From the IMG/VR virus record IMGVR_UViG_3300023184_000277, positions 1 through 38,876 of that record: a stretch of DNA of 38,876 nt. One strand, written 5' to 3'. The translations under genes and the position numbers were made by a program. This DNA comes from a virus. This document shows positions 26,313 to 34,563 of this stretch, piece after piece (the stretch's first letter is position 1; every line of letters begins with the position of its first letter). Under the pieces are notes generated by a model. The model was not told the DNA's origin and made no database searches. It saw only the letters and a program-made list of their open reading frames with translations.

Positions 26313-26945
26313 ATGTTTATTGCTGAATTATTTGAAGAAACACAAGAAAAGGCTGATGTCCTGGTAATTTATCCCGGGAGATTTCAGCCTTTTCATAAGG
26401 GGCATTTTGCCGTTTATAACCGGTTAGTTAAACTCTACGGTCGCGACAGTGTGTTTATTGCCACCAGCAACAAGGTAGAACCTCCCCGTAGTCCATTTAA
26501 TTTCAGTGATAAAGCACAGTTCATGGCCCTGACTGGGGTACACCTAGACCGAGTAATTGAAAGCAGCCAACCTTACCGTGCTATAGAAATAGTCGGACGG
26601 TATGATCCTGCACGTACACAGTTGATTTTTGCAGTCAGCGAAAAAGACATGGCCGAAGATCCTAGATTTTCCAGCTGGGTTAAGAAGGACGGAACTCCTG
26701 CTTACTTCCAACCCATGCCGCATGACAACGGCCCAATGACTACACTGGATCATCACGCCTACATACTCACAGTACCTACAGTAGAGTTTAAGGTATTAGG
26801 TGAGCCTATGCAAAGTGCTACACAGATACGTGCTCGGTTTGCGGCCAGCGACGAAAACACACAAAAACGCATTGTGCAGGACCTATTTGGCGGTTATAAT
26901 GACGCCGTGATGGCCATTATGCAGCACAAACTAGCAGGTGTATAA
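26313..26945 (+). CDS. NMN-adenylyltransferase-like enzyme with capsid-targeting-like N-terminus
   Basis: 210 residues. GRFQPFHKGH at ~22-31 is the (H/T)xGH nucleotidyltransferase signature in the form typical of NadM-type NMN adenylyltransferases. SATQIRARF at ~168-176 matches their second motif (S-x-T-x-x-R). Such enzymes make NAD from NMN and ATP; related cytidylyltransferases cannot be ruled out. The first 12 residues (MFIAELFEETQE) precede the catalytic fold. They match the pattern of the neighbouring putative head-cargo proteins, with an L-F-E cleavage candidate, and resemble my recollection of the T4 Alt start. This suggests the enzyme is packaged and injected. Late-type box upstream. 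Confidence 0.8.
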   Translation: MFIAELFEETQEKADVLVIYPGRFQPFHKGHFAVYNRLVKLYGRDSVFIATSNKVEPPRSPFNFSDKAQFMALTGVHLDRVIESSQPYRAIEIVGRYDPARTQLIFAVSEKDMAEDPRFSSWVKKDGTPAYFQPMPHDNGPMTTLDHHAYILTVPTVEFKVLGEPMQSATQIRARFAASDENTQKRIVQDLFGGYNDAVMAIMQHKLAGV

Positions 26946-26948
26946 ATA
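26941..26948 (+). promoter_or_regulatory. T4-type late box TATAAATA
   Basis: A perfect octamer overlapping the stop codon of the nucleotidyltransferase and ending 20 nt before the ATG at 26968. It likely transcribes 26968-31812. Confidence 0.6.
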
Positions 26949-26967
26949 TTACTAACCCACTAATACT

Positions 26968-27357
26968 ATGAAAAAATCCGACTTCGTTAAAGAAAATATC
27001 GTGTTGCGAGCCGATACCATGCAAAGAGATCATGAAGTGCAGATGGCACGTGAAGAGTGCTATCACATTGCCAGTAATGCAATTGAGCTGCATAAACTGT
27101 TAAAAACTGTTAGCGAGTCACATGGCCTAGATGGTTGGGTATCTGAGAAAATCAGTCTAGCTAACGACTATGTTAACACCGTTAAAGAATACTTAGAATA
27201 CGAATTGCGTACCGGAAGCCCAAGTAGTATTGCCACCCTAGGCGAAGATGGCGGCATGGGCGCGGTATCGGCTGGTGCTACCACTGCCAGCAGCATAGCA
27301 GCAGCACCTCCCCGTAGCCTATTCCCTAAAAAAATGATTAAAAGGAAAATGAAATGA
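26968..27357 (+). CDS. Putative head protein, cargo-type N-terminus (129 aa)
   Basis: 129 residues. MKKSDFVKEN fits the shared M-x3-[DE]-hh-x-E start (V-K-E site at 7-9). A helical core follows (ADTMQRDHEVQMAREECYHI; IELHKLLKTVSESHGLDGWV; DYVNTVKEYLEYEL), then an Ala/Ser-rich linker and a basic tail ending KKMIKRKMK. I associate the core with a small conserved protein of T4-like aquatic phages but know no function; a prohead core or internal head protein fits its helical, basic-tailed build. Overlaps the next gene by ATGA. Confidence 0.65.
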   Translation: MKKSDFVKENIVLRADTMQRDHEVQMAREECYHIASNAIELHKLLKTVSESHGLDGWVSEKISLANDYVNTVKEYLEYELRTGSPSSIATLGEDGGMGAVSAGATTASSIAAAPPRSLFPKKMIKRKMK

Positions 27358-29543
27358 GTAACAATAGCGACATGATTAAAATGCTGCGACTGGTAGAAGG
27401 TCAGCAGTTTGCAGGCTTACCGGAGCAGAAGCCTGGTGACCAAGTGCGTGGTACCGAGCGAGCCAAAAAGAAAGGCGATCAACATCCATTTCATAATCGC
27501 TTAGTTGGCGAAGAAATCAGCTTGGAAGATAAACTGTCCAAGAAGTACCAGGACATGAAAGACCTGCATGGCAAGGACAAAGATGTGGCGGAAGAAGGTT
27601 CAGAAAACAAATATTCTAACCTATCTAACCGCGGAGTAAATCGCGGAATAAATCGTGCCGCTGATGATTTTGACAGATTTATGGACCTTGACCAAGCAGA
27701 ATCACCACATTATAAAACACAACATCAACAAGATACAAAGCAAAGACTAAAAACAAAACCCATGGCAGGACCTAAGGGTCAATTGCCAGAAGCCGCTGGT
27801 CCTGTTGATTATGAAAAAGTGCTAGAGGCTATTGCTGCATTGTATGGTGATGACATGTGGGACAACGATGCCATGGGAGACCTGGCACAAGATCTTGAAC
27901 AAGCTGGACCAACTGATCGAGAATTAGATTTTATTATTGCCAAAGGCAAGTTACCGACACGTTTAAAGAATATTAGATTCACCAACTCAGACGATGTTCA
28001 ATTTGGCCATCTAGACGAAAAAAGTGGCACACACGCCAAACCCAACTTGCCCGAGGGTGTCGCAGAATCAATGTCCATGGCGGATGCCGTAAAATTGTTG
28101 CGTCAGTATGGTGCAGGTCATTTCAAAACAGGCAGCGAAACTTTGCAGTTTTACAAAAACGGTCGACCTTTCAGTCTTGACTTAATCTGGAACGATGATA
28201 CGACTCGTAGTGTGAGTTTAAGTCAGTTAAACTCAGTCACCCGGGGATTAAAGGGCCAAGGTATAGCAGAAGGCCGTAATGAAATAGCCACAGGAACGCC
28301 CGATGCTATTAAAGCAAAAATTGCAGAGCTAGGTCTAGGACCATATAGACGAGAAAGTACCGGTTCAGGAGGCGAGGCAATATTTGTTTTTAATAAGAAT
28401 CCAGATTATTACATATATCAAGGCCAAGACGGTGCCTGGGTATTAGTCCAGACCAACGCAGAATCAGACCAGCAAGGTGTGGCGGAAGGCAATTTCAAAC
28501 AAACACCTGGACAACGACAATATCGTGCCATGCACTCACAATTACAATCATTGGCCAATTCTGGACAAATCAACACCCCTGATGGTAAACAAAAAGCAGA
28601 AAAAACGATTGACACTATTCAACAATTAGTTGATACAGACCCATCGTGCGCTGGTAGCACGGTGCCCTCTAAGAAGATATGGTTGTCAGAGCAAAGTATA
28701 GCGGAAGGCAATATGCCACAGTCAGTTATCAAAAGCAAACAAAAGTATGCTGACATGACTGACCAAGAGTTCTATGCTGCACACAAGAATAAATCTGCGG
28801 AAGAATTACAAGCCATGGCATGGCGTCATGGTTACGGTCGAGGCAGCAACCACTATGTGGCCAAGCACAAAAAAGGTTCAACAGTGACCGAAGGCCAAGA
28901 AGAAATCGAATACATCTGTTCGGGTTGCAGCGGATCGGGTGAAGGCCCACACGAAGGCACTACCTGCAGAACCTGCCATGGCAGTGGAGTAGAAATGGGT
29001 TATGCAGATGAGCCAGAACACGAGCATGATCAAGAAGAATTGGATGAAGACCAACACGGAAGCCCCATGGAGCGGCCTATGCTGAATAGGATCATGATGC
29101 GTCATATGGATCTAATAGAAAAATACGGGATTGACCGTGTGCTAGATGCAGTACGCGAGGTTGCAGACGGCATACATATTGGTCCAGATGATGAAATCGG
29201 TACCAGTGATGTCAGTGCCGCAATGGTCAATGTCATGAATCAACTCAAATCATCAGACCATGCCGTTGACGAAGATATACCGGCCGGGGATATTAATGCC
29301 AGCGGATCAGCATCAACTTCTAGTGGTCCAGCGCCAGCAGTATCAGCTGGCGGTACTGCTCCGACTACACCAAGCAGCACTGCGCCAGCCCCGGCAGCAA
29401 CTACTGCGCCAGCACCAGCTGGATCCACTGCACCAGGGCAGCAACAGCCAATGACGCCCGAAGAACAAGCAGCATTAGATAAAATTAAATCCAACGCTGG
29501 ACTAAAAGCCCAGTACGATAGATTAATACAACAAGCACACTAA
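27354..29543 (+). CDS. Putative head-cargo polyprotein with VAEG joints and a DnaJ-type zinc module
   Basis: 729 residues. Hydrophobic-x-Glu joints recur: LVEG (~13-16), LPEAAG, GVAES (Glu238), GIAEG (Glu306), GVAEG (Glu378), SIAEG (Glu451) and TVTEG. They separate unlike modules of ~65-100 residues. Joints are followed by G, S or A, as at T4 prohead-protease sites. One module after TVTEG holds CSGCSGSG and CRTCHGSG (Cys522, 525, 538, 541), half of a DnaJ-type zinc finger, followed by an acidic stretch. The C-terminus is Ala/Pro/Thr-rich then helical (EEQAALDKIKSNAGLKAQYD). Best read as a structural precursor cut into modules; not proven. Individual modules are unrecognised. Confidence 0.65.
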   Translation: MSNNSDMIKMLRLVEGQQFAGLPEQKPGDQVRGTERAKKKGDQHPFHNRLVGEEISLEDKLSKKYQDMKDLHGKDKDVAEEGSENKYSNLSNRGVNRGINRAADDFDRFMDLDQAESPHYKTQHQQDTKQRLKTKPMAGPKGQLPEAAGPVDYEKVLEAIAALYGDDMWDNDAMGDLAQDLEQAGPTDRELDFIIAKGKLPTRLKNIRFTNSDDVQFGHLDEKSGTHAKPNLPEGVAESMSMADAVKLLRQYGAGHFKTGSETLQFYKNGRPFSLDLIWNDDTTRSVSLSQLNSVTRGLKGQGIAEGRNEIATGTPDAIKAKIAELGLGPYRRESTGSGGEAIFVFNKNPDYYIYQGQDGAWVLVQTNAESDQQGVAEGNFKQTPGQRQYRAMHSQLQSLANSGQINTPDGKQKAEKTIDTIQQLVDTDPSCAGSTVPSKKIWLSEQSIAEGNMPQSVIKSKQKYADMTDQEFYAAHKNKSAEELQAMAWRHGYGRGSNHYVAKHKKGSTVTEGQEEIEYICSGCSGSGEGPHEGTTCRTCHGSGVEMGYADEPEHEHDQEELDEDQHGSPMERPMLNRIMMRHMDLIEKYGIDRVLDAVREVADGIHIGPDDEIGTSDVSAAMVNVMNQLKSSDHAVDEDIPAGDINASGSASTSSGPAPAVSAGGTAPTTPSSTAPAPAATTAPAPAGSTAPGQQQPMTPEEQAALDKIKSNAGLKAQYDRLIQQAH

Positions 29544-31284
29544 AAGGTACACGATGCGTTTATTTGATGTTTTTTCTTACAACGATGGCCAATTGGTAAC
29601 TGAATCTCTAAATGTGCAGCAGTTGGCCGCCATTAGCGACGAAGCACTAGATAATAAGTACCATTATGGTCGTAGTACACCCGGTAACACATTTGGATGG
29701 CAAGCTAATTTAGCCAGCGCCGCCTATGCTAAACAAGCAATTGAATCTGGTTTTACTAAGATTGATCAAATAAGTGATGCTGTTCATAAAGGTTGGTGGT
29801 CAGTGGCACAAAAATTTGTAGACGATCCTGATCAATTTAGTGATACCGAGACGTTACGTGCAAAGGGAAAGTTTGATAAAAAAATGGCTGATAGAATAGC
29901 ACAAATGGTGCCATTTAATCAATTAACAAAAGACCAACAAGACATAGACCGCGAAGTAGCAGAAGCGTTATTGCAGGCTATTACTGGTGGCAGCGAGCAA
30001 GGTGTAGCAGAAGGCATATTAGGTTCAGATCCAAATCGTGGACAGAAAGTTCCTGGCTGGGCTAAAGGAGGTGTCATAGGAAAGATAGGTCGCAAGTTAG
30101 ATCCAGCATGGAGTGATATCCAAATGACTGTTCCTCAGCACCTACTATCCAAGCAATCCAGTGTACCTGCTACAAACTCACCGGCAACTAAAGACATGCC
30201 CAAAGTTAAAGCTACATCAATTATTCCTACTAGAGCAATTCCACAAAGGGCAGGAAACAACTCATCACACCCGGTGACGAAGAATGTTGTAAAAACAATA
30301 GCAGATAAGTCAGGTGTGGCGGAGGGTTCAGACCGGGTTGATTCACTTGTGACCGACGCATTACGAGTAATGAAGGGTCCAGAAATAAGTGATGCTGTAC
30401 TAGCATTAAAGAGAGTATTGGGCGATAGAGCATATAATGAGCGCCGCGGCTTTTACAGTTTCTATGTTGACCAAATACATAGAAATTGGCAACTTCCTAT
30501 GAACGGTCAGCAAGGCATGGCGGAAGGCACCGGACAAGTTGAAGCATATGGTTATAGATATAATAATCGTGATCAACGTGTGGTGTGGCGTAAAAATTTC
30601 CCAAGTAGTGAGGCTGCTTATGCATGGGCAGATAAAAATAATGCTACAGTAATAGGTGTCCGGGCTGCTGAAAAAGCAGTAGACGAAGCGTTTAGATTAG
30701 GCAATAAACGACTGGGCAATAGGCGCGATAGATTTAAAAGCATACATAAGCCAAGTCTAGTAGAAACAGAACCAACACATCGTATTGGTGTTACTGTAAC
30801 TGACCCTAATCATCCCATGGTGAGCAAACGTGGCGAAACTGTACAGAAGAGTATACGTGTAACACATGCAGACCGTGATGCAGCAATCAATCGTGCTATT
30901 GCTCACTATCGCCGCAAAGGTTACAAGGTACATGATCATCACTACATGGGTACTGTAGAGCCGGGTGTGGCGGAAGGCTCGTTAAACGAATTTTCTCAGG
31001 GATCGGGTGGCGGCGAATCAGGACGCTGGTACACAGACGATGAAATGACTGACATTGTAGGTGATGGATGGTGGCAAGACATGGACGTCAGCGGTGCAAA
31101 CATTGGCGTAATTGATAGTGAAGTGCCAAAAGAATACATGATCCAACAAGCACAGGCTTGGTTAGATGATCAAGGTTATAGTGTTCAAGTACTGAATTGT
31201 CGAGTAAATGATGATGACATGGAATGGTATATCGAAGGCAGTTTCCAAAATTCCAGCTTTGCTAAAAAAGGTGTGGCGGAAGCC
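28056..31284 (+). repeat. Dispersed GGTGTGGCGGAAGGC-type joint repeats
   Basis: Near-identical 15-mers encode GVAEG at 28476, 30964 and again at 38596 (perfect). Variants begin at 28056, 28260, 28695, 30001, 30313, 30514 and 31270. All are in the same codon phase. Six or more share the core TGGCGG, including GCG for Ala, so similarity extends to synonymous positions, beyond what protein selection requires. Confidence 0.8.
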
Positions 31285-31812
31285 AAAACCAGTGCAGCAG
31301 TTAGGTTGGGTCGCGCAATTGATCGTACACAAGGCAAGACAGCAGCCAGCCAAGCACGGTCTGTTATCCCATCAAGTATTCCTAAAAAAGAAGAGCCCAA
31401 GCGGGATGAAAAGAAAGTCGACGAAGGCATACAAGCTGGTGATGGATTTATTATCGAGTGCGGCGACATTGCTATTGAAACCGTAGTGCTGGGCAACTAC
31501 CACGATGGTATCTTGATTGAGTTTGATCACACTGCCACATTCATGTTGATTGATCATGGCATTGTACTAACCGAAGCTGAGTATCATGGACGCACAGTGC
31601 CCCTGGGCAAGCGCATGGCCGGTGATGTCAAGAAAAGCAAAGTCTACGTTAAAAAGCCCAACGGCAATGTAGTCAAGGTCAACTTTGGCGACAAAAACAT
31701 GACCATCAAGAAGCACTTGCCCAAGCACAGAAAGAGCTATAGAGCCAGACACCACTGTGAGAACCCGGGACCCAAGTGGAAAGCCAACTATTGGAGTTGC
31801 CGTGCTTGGTAA
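29554..31812 (+). CDS. Putative head-cargo polyprotein with C-terminal conserved phage domain
   Basis: 752 residues. The N-terminus (MRLFDVF...LVTES) matches the cargo-type start. GVAEG-type joints place Glu at 153, 257, 324 (GMAEG), 474 and 576 (GVAEA), plus VDEA (~369) and VDEG (~627). Modules between them differ, for example SDRVDSLVTDALRVMKGPEI and ESGRWYTDDEMTDIVGDGWW. The last ~115 residues (RMAGDVKKSKVYVKKPNGNV; KVNFGDKNMTIKKHLPKHRK; SYRARHHCENPGPKWKANYW) are a domain I recognise from many T4-like aquatic phage virion proteins of unknown role; Cys/His conservation there hints at metal binding. Eight possible cuts would give about nine pieces. Not proven. Confidence 0.65.
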   Translation: MRLFDVFSYNDGQLVTESLNVQQLAAISDEALDNKYHYGRSTPGNTFGWQANLASAAYAKQAIESGFTKIDQISDAVHKGWWSVAQKFVDDPDQFSDTETLRAKGKFDKKMADRIAQMVPFNQLTKDQQDIDREVAEALLQAITGGSEQGVAEGILGSDPNRGQKVPGWAKGGVIGKIGRKLDPAWSDIQMTVPQHLLSKQSSVPATNSPATKDMPKVKATSIIPTRAIPQRAGNNSSHPVTKNVVKTIADKSGVAEGSDRVDSLVTDALRVMKGPEISDAVLALKRVLGDRAYNERRGFYSFYVDQIHRNWQLPMNGQQGMAEGTGQVEAYGYRYNNRDQRVVWRKNFPSSEAAYAWADKNNATVIGVRAAEKAVDEAFRLGNKRLGNRRDRFKSIHKPSLVETEPTHRIGVTVTDPNHPMVSKRGETVQKSIRVTHADRDAAINRAIAHYRRKGYKVHDHHYMGTVEPGVAEGSLNEFSQGSGGGESGRWYTDDEMTDIVGDGWWQDMDVSGANIGVIDSEVPKEYMIQQAQAWLDDQGYSVQVLNCRVNDDDMEWYIEGSFQNSSFAKKGVAEAKTSAAVRLGRAIDRTQGKTAASQARSVIPSSIPKKEEPKRDEKKVDEGIQAGDGFIIECGDIAIETVVLGNYHDGILIEFDHTATFMLIDHGIVLTEAEYHGRTVPLGKRMAGDVKKSKVYVKKPNGNVVKVNFGDKNMTIKKHLPKHRKSYRARHHCENPGPKWKANYWSCRAW

Positions 31813-31817
31813 GCTGG

Positions 31818-31825
31818 AATAAATA
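31818..31825 (+). promoter_or_regulatory. Late-promoter-like box AATAAATA
   Basis: One mismatch from TATAAATA, ending 6 nt before the ATG of the Dps-like gene; no ribosome site lies between them apart from a GGA before the box. Confidence 0.35.
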
Positions 31826-31830
31826 ACAGT

Positions 31831-32298
31831 ATGGAAGAACTACAAAAAGCCGCTAAGATTGGATTCGCCAGTGAATTCAGTTTCTATTTAAAAGCACACA
31901 ATTTTCACTGGAACGTTGAAGGCATCCACTTCCAAGAATTACATTCACTGTTTGAAACTATCTACTTAGAAGTTTACGGCAGCATAGACCCTTTCGCAGA
32001 AAACATACGCAAGCTCAATGCCTATACACCAGCCAGTCTGGAACGTTTTAGTATGTTAAGTACTATTGACGATGAAAACGAAATGTTAGGCCCAACAGAA
32101 ATGTTGCAGGAATTGCTCGTCGATTCCGATAAGATGGTGCGTGTACTTAAGATGATTTACGACATCGCTGAACGTGAAGGCGAACATGGTTTCAGCAACT
32201 TCCTAGCTGAGCGCATGGATGCACACCGTAAACACAGCTGGCAACTGCGAGCCAGTTTAAAAACTCGTGATCATGAGCCTCCTGCTGTGGAGGCGTAA
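31831..32298 (+). CDS. dps: Dps-like ferritin
   Basis: 155 residues. KAHNFHWNVEGIHFQELHSL and IDPFAENIR match the Dps family. The intersubunit ferroxidase ligands are conserved in spacing: His26, His38, Glu42 (Asp in E. coli Dps), Asp53 and Glu57. Dps dodecamers bind DNA and oxidise Fe(II) with hydrogen peroxide, protecting DNA. The Lys-rich N-terminal tail of E. coli Dps is absent, so DNA binding is uncertain. No cargo-type N-terminus, unlike its neighbours. The stop overlaps the next start by one base (TAATG). It may protect packaged or replicating phage DNA from oxidative damage. Confidence 0.9.
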   Translation: MEELQKAAKIGFASEFSFYLKAHNFHWNVEGIHFQELHSLFETIYLEVYGSIDPFAENIRKLNAYTPASLERFSMLSTIDDENEMLGPTEMLQELLVDSDKMVRVLKMIYDIAEREGEHGFSNFLAERMDAHRKHSWQLRASLKTRDHEPPAVEA

Positions 32299-33986
32299 TG
32301 AGACTACACGACTTTCTCAATTTATCCGAAAACATGGACCACAGCCAGGATGGCCGGGCTGTGCCTGAGCTCAAGGCCGCGCTAACCTCACACAGCAAAG
32401 AAATACAATCGGCCACAGACGATCAAGTCTATGACATAATCGATCGCATGATGACTCGCATTGCCAAGAGTCATGGCATCAGCGGACAAAAACTACACGA
32501 CATGTGGGTTGACAAGTACGGACAGATACCTGATACTTGGATAATGAAAATCAAAGAAGAACGACAACGTCTTGACCCACATTGCTGGAAAAACAAAAAA
32601 ATTGGCAATCCCAATACAAAGGTCAAAGGTGGCGTCAGAGTCAACAACTGTGTACCCAAAGAAGGCCTAGTGGCGGGCCTGGTCAGTACCCTACTGGTAG
32701 AATACGATCGCAGCAAAACAGCAGCCAACTTTGGTGAGAAAATACTAGCAATAGCGGCCAAAGACAAATGGTTAGTAAACGAACTAATGGCACGTATGCG
32801 CTTTCTCGTTGGCAGCGACCAGCTTGCTCTAAAGTTTGCTGAGTTGGTTAAAACCGACCCGCAAGAAACCATAACAAAAATACTAGAGTATCTAGAACGT
32901 GGCGATCCTACGCCACACAAAGAATACACTCCTGCTATCGCTAAAATGTATGCCAATGGACAGAGCAAAATGGAAGACATTGTTAGTACATTAGCTGACT
33001 ACTTGACTAAGTTTGATAGACTTAAACGTAAGAAAAAGATACAGCCGCCGCGCAACGACTTTAATCGTTATCGCAACCTTGAAGACTTTTATGACGTGGT
33101 GGACGAGTATCCCGATGAAGAAGAAGTCAAGCCAGAAACCAAACAAAACGCACAAGAACTGTATCGTGACAGCCGGTTGATTGTTACTGTTCCCCGAGAC
33201 GTAGCTGCTGCTTGCTACTACGGGCAAGGCACACGCTGGTGTACAGCAGGCAAGAACAACAACATGTATGACTACTATACTAAAGGCGATCGCCCACTGT
33301 ATGTTATTATTCCACGCCAGCCTGCACATCCTGGCGAAAAGTATCAGTTTCACTTTGAAACCAAACAGTTCATGAACGAACAAGACCGCCAGATTGGTAT
33401 GGATGGTATTGCCCAGCTGGTACAAAGATTTCCTGAACTGACCAAGATCCTACAAGCGCCTGCAGAGAAGTATTCCATCATGCCACTAATTGGTCCCGAG
33501 TACAAGAACATTGTTAAAGAATTTACTCCAGTGGCAATCGAACAAACTGCGCAGTTGGTAAACCAATACGCCGATCGCATCATTGGATTTGGCTTCAAGA
33601 GCATCAAAGACTATGGCATAGTTTTAAATCCCCAGAGCGAGCAGGCCATCGAAGGCAACATGCGCGACTATCTGGCACAGTGTTTAAAGGCCATGACCGC
33701 GCACACCGGCATTTGGAACCAAATCATGCAACAGTCGGGCACAGAACGCAACGAAGATAAAATTGAAAGCATGCTCAGCAGCGACGAATTATTGAAGAAG
33801 GTGTCAGAGACCAGCCAGGCGGGTCAACTGTTACATAAAGAATTACAAAATCAAAAGATTAATAATATGGCCGTTCCGCATGTAGTTGACCTTGTGATGA
33901 GAGATCCACTGTTTAGATTCCTCATGCGCCAAATACCCAAAATGTACACTGCCAAGCTACAGGAGAATGGCCATGCGCTGGCGTGA
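32298..33986 (+). CDS. Putative head-cargo protein with WCTAG domain
   Basis: 562 residues. Start MRLHDFLNLSEN fits the cargo pattern with an L-S-E site at 9-11. Residues ~60-120 are helical with HCWKNKKIGNPNTKVKGGVR and a conserved-looking basic patch. The middle (LSPxxx-like LYRDSRLIVTVPRDVAAACY, then GTRWCTAGKNNNMYDYYTKG and EKYQFHFETKQFMNEQDRQI, ~292-372) is a compact domain I have seen in unrelated phage proteins; Trp314-Cys315-Thr316-Ala317 is its hallmark. No function is known to me. Possibly an injected enzyme. The C-terminus is helical and overlaps the next gene. Confidence 0.7.
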   Translation: MRLHDFLNLSENMDHSQDGRAVPELKAALTSHSKEIQSATDDQVYDIIDRMMTRIAKSHGISGQKLHDMWVDKYGQIPDTWIMKIKEERQRLDPHCWKNKKIGNPNTKVKGGVRVNNCVPKEGLVAGLVSTLLVEYDRSKTAANFGEKILAIAAKDKWLVNELMARMRFLVGSDQLALKFAELVKTDPQETITKILEYLERGDPTPHKEYTPAIAKMYANGQSKMEDIVSTLADYLTKFDRLKRKKKIQPPRNDFNRYRNLEDFYDVVDEYPDEEEVKPETKQNAQELYRDSRLIVTVPRDVAAACYYGQGTRWCTAGKNNNMYDYYTKGDRPLYVIIPRQPAHPGEKYQFHFETKQFMNEQDRQIGMDGIAQLVQRFPELTKILQAPAEKYSIMPLIGPEYKNIVKEFTPVAIEQTAQLVNQYADRIIGFGFKSIKDYGIVLNPQSEQAIEGNMRDYLAQCLKAMTAHTGIWNQIMQQSGTERNEDKIESMLSSDELLKKVSETSQAGQLLHKELQNQKINNMAVPHVVDLVMRDPLFRFLMRQIPKMYTAKLQENGHALA

Positions 33987-34563
33987 AATACTAGAATCAG
34001 TTGACACCAGTGATGACGACCTGTTTGGTGAGCATGTGGGCATTGAAAAGGCCTGGCGTAGTGTAGCCAAGTACATGAGTTGGTTTCCCAAGGTGTATAC
34101 AGTGCTGAGACAGTCTGGAAAAATATACGGCGAACTCAAACACAGGACTGGCACTAGCGACCCCGAATTTAGTGAGATAGTGGCGGTTGCTACACCGCTG
34201 GAACTACTGGAACTGTCAGCTGAACTAAAAAAGATTGCCAATATCACAGAATGGGAATATCAAAGGCAGCGTAGGGTGAACGAAAATAAAGATGACGATA
34301 TTGACGATGACGATATGTTTGCGCATCGCGATCCACGTGCTGTGAGAGTCGGCAATCGGGCTGTTGACATGGGGTCTATAGAACTTGGCGGTGTTGATAG
34401 TAGAGACTACCCAGACTTCACTGATGCATATGTACAAGCAGCAGACTATAGAAATGGTACTCCACTAAGTGATGACGAGTTAAATGAATTAACTGACACG
34501 TTGTCTAACAGCGGGCAGCTACATGCCATGATCTGGGATACGTTGAACGAAGGTAACAGATAA
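33973..34563 (+). CDS. Putative head-cargo protein with two DDD-[LM]-F tags
   Basis: 196 residues from ATG 33973, preferred to ATG 33967 because AGGAGA (33961-33966) is 6 nt away and the protein then starts MRWREILES like its neighbours. I-L-E is the cleavage candidate, followed by VDTSDDDLFGEH. A second VNENKDDDIDDDDMFAHRD occurs at ~101-119, so it would give two modules: a helical one (KAWRSVAKYMSWFPKVYTVL) and an acidic one (DYPDFTDAYVQAADYRNGTP). It looks like a short version of the 34563 protein. TAATG coupling to that gene. Confidence 0.65.
   Translation: MRWREILESVDTSDDDLFGEHVGIEKAWRSVAKYMSWFPKVYTVLRQSGKIYGELKHRTGTSDPEFSEIVAVATPLELLELSAELKKIANITEWEYQRQRRVNENKDDDIDDDDMFAHRDPRAVRVGNRAVDMGSIELGGVDSRDYPDFTDAYVQAADYRNGTPLSDDELNELTDTLSNSGQLHAMIWDTLNEGNR

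Noticed and set aside
29968-29985. EVAEAL in the 29554 protein as a cleavage joint
   Set aside because: It matches hydrophobic-x-Glu-Ala but sits in a predicted continuous helix (DREVAEALLQAI), unlike the Gly-flanked joints.
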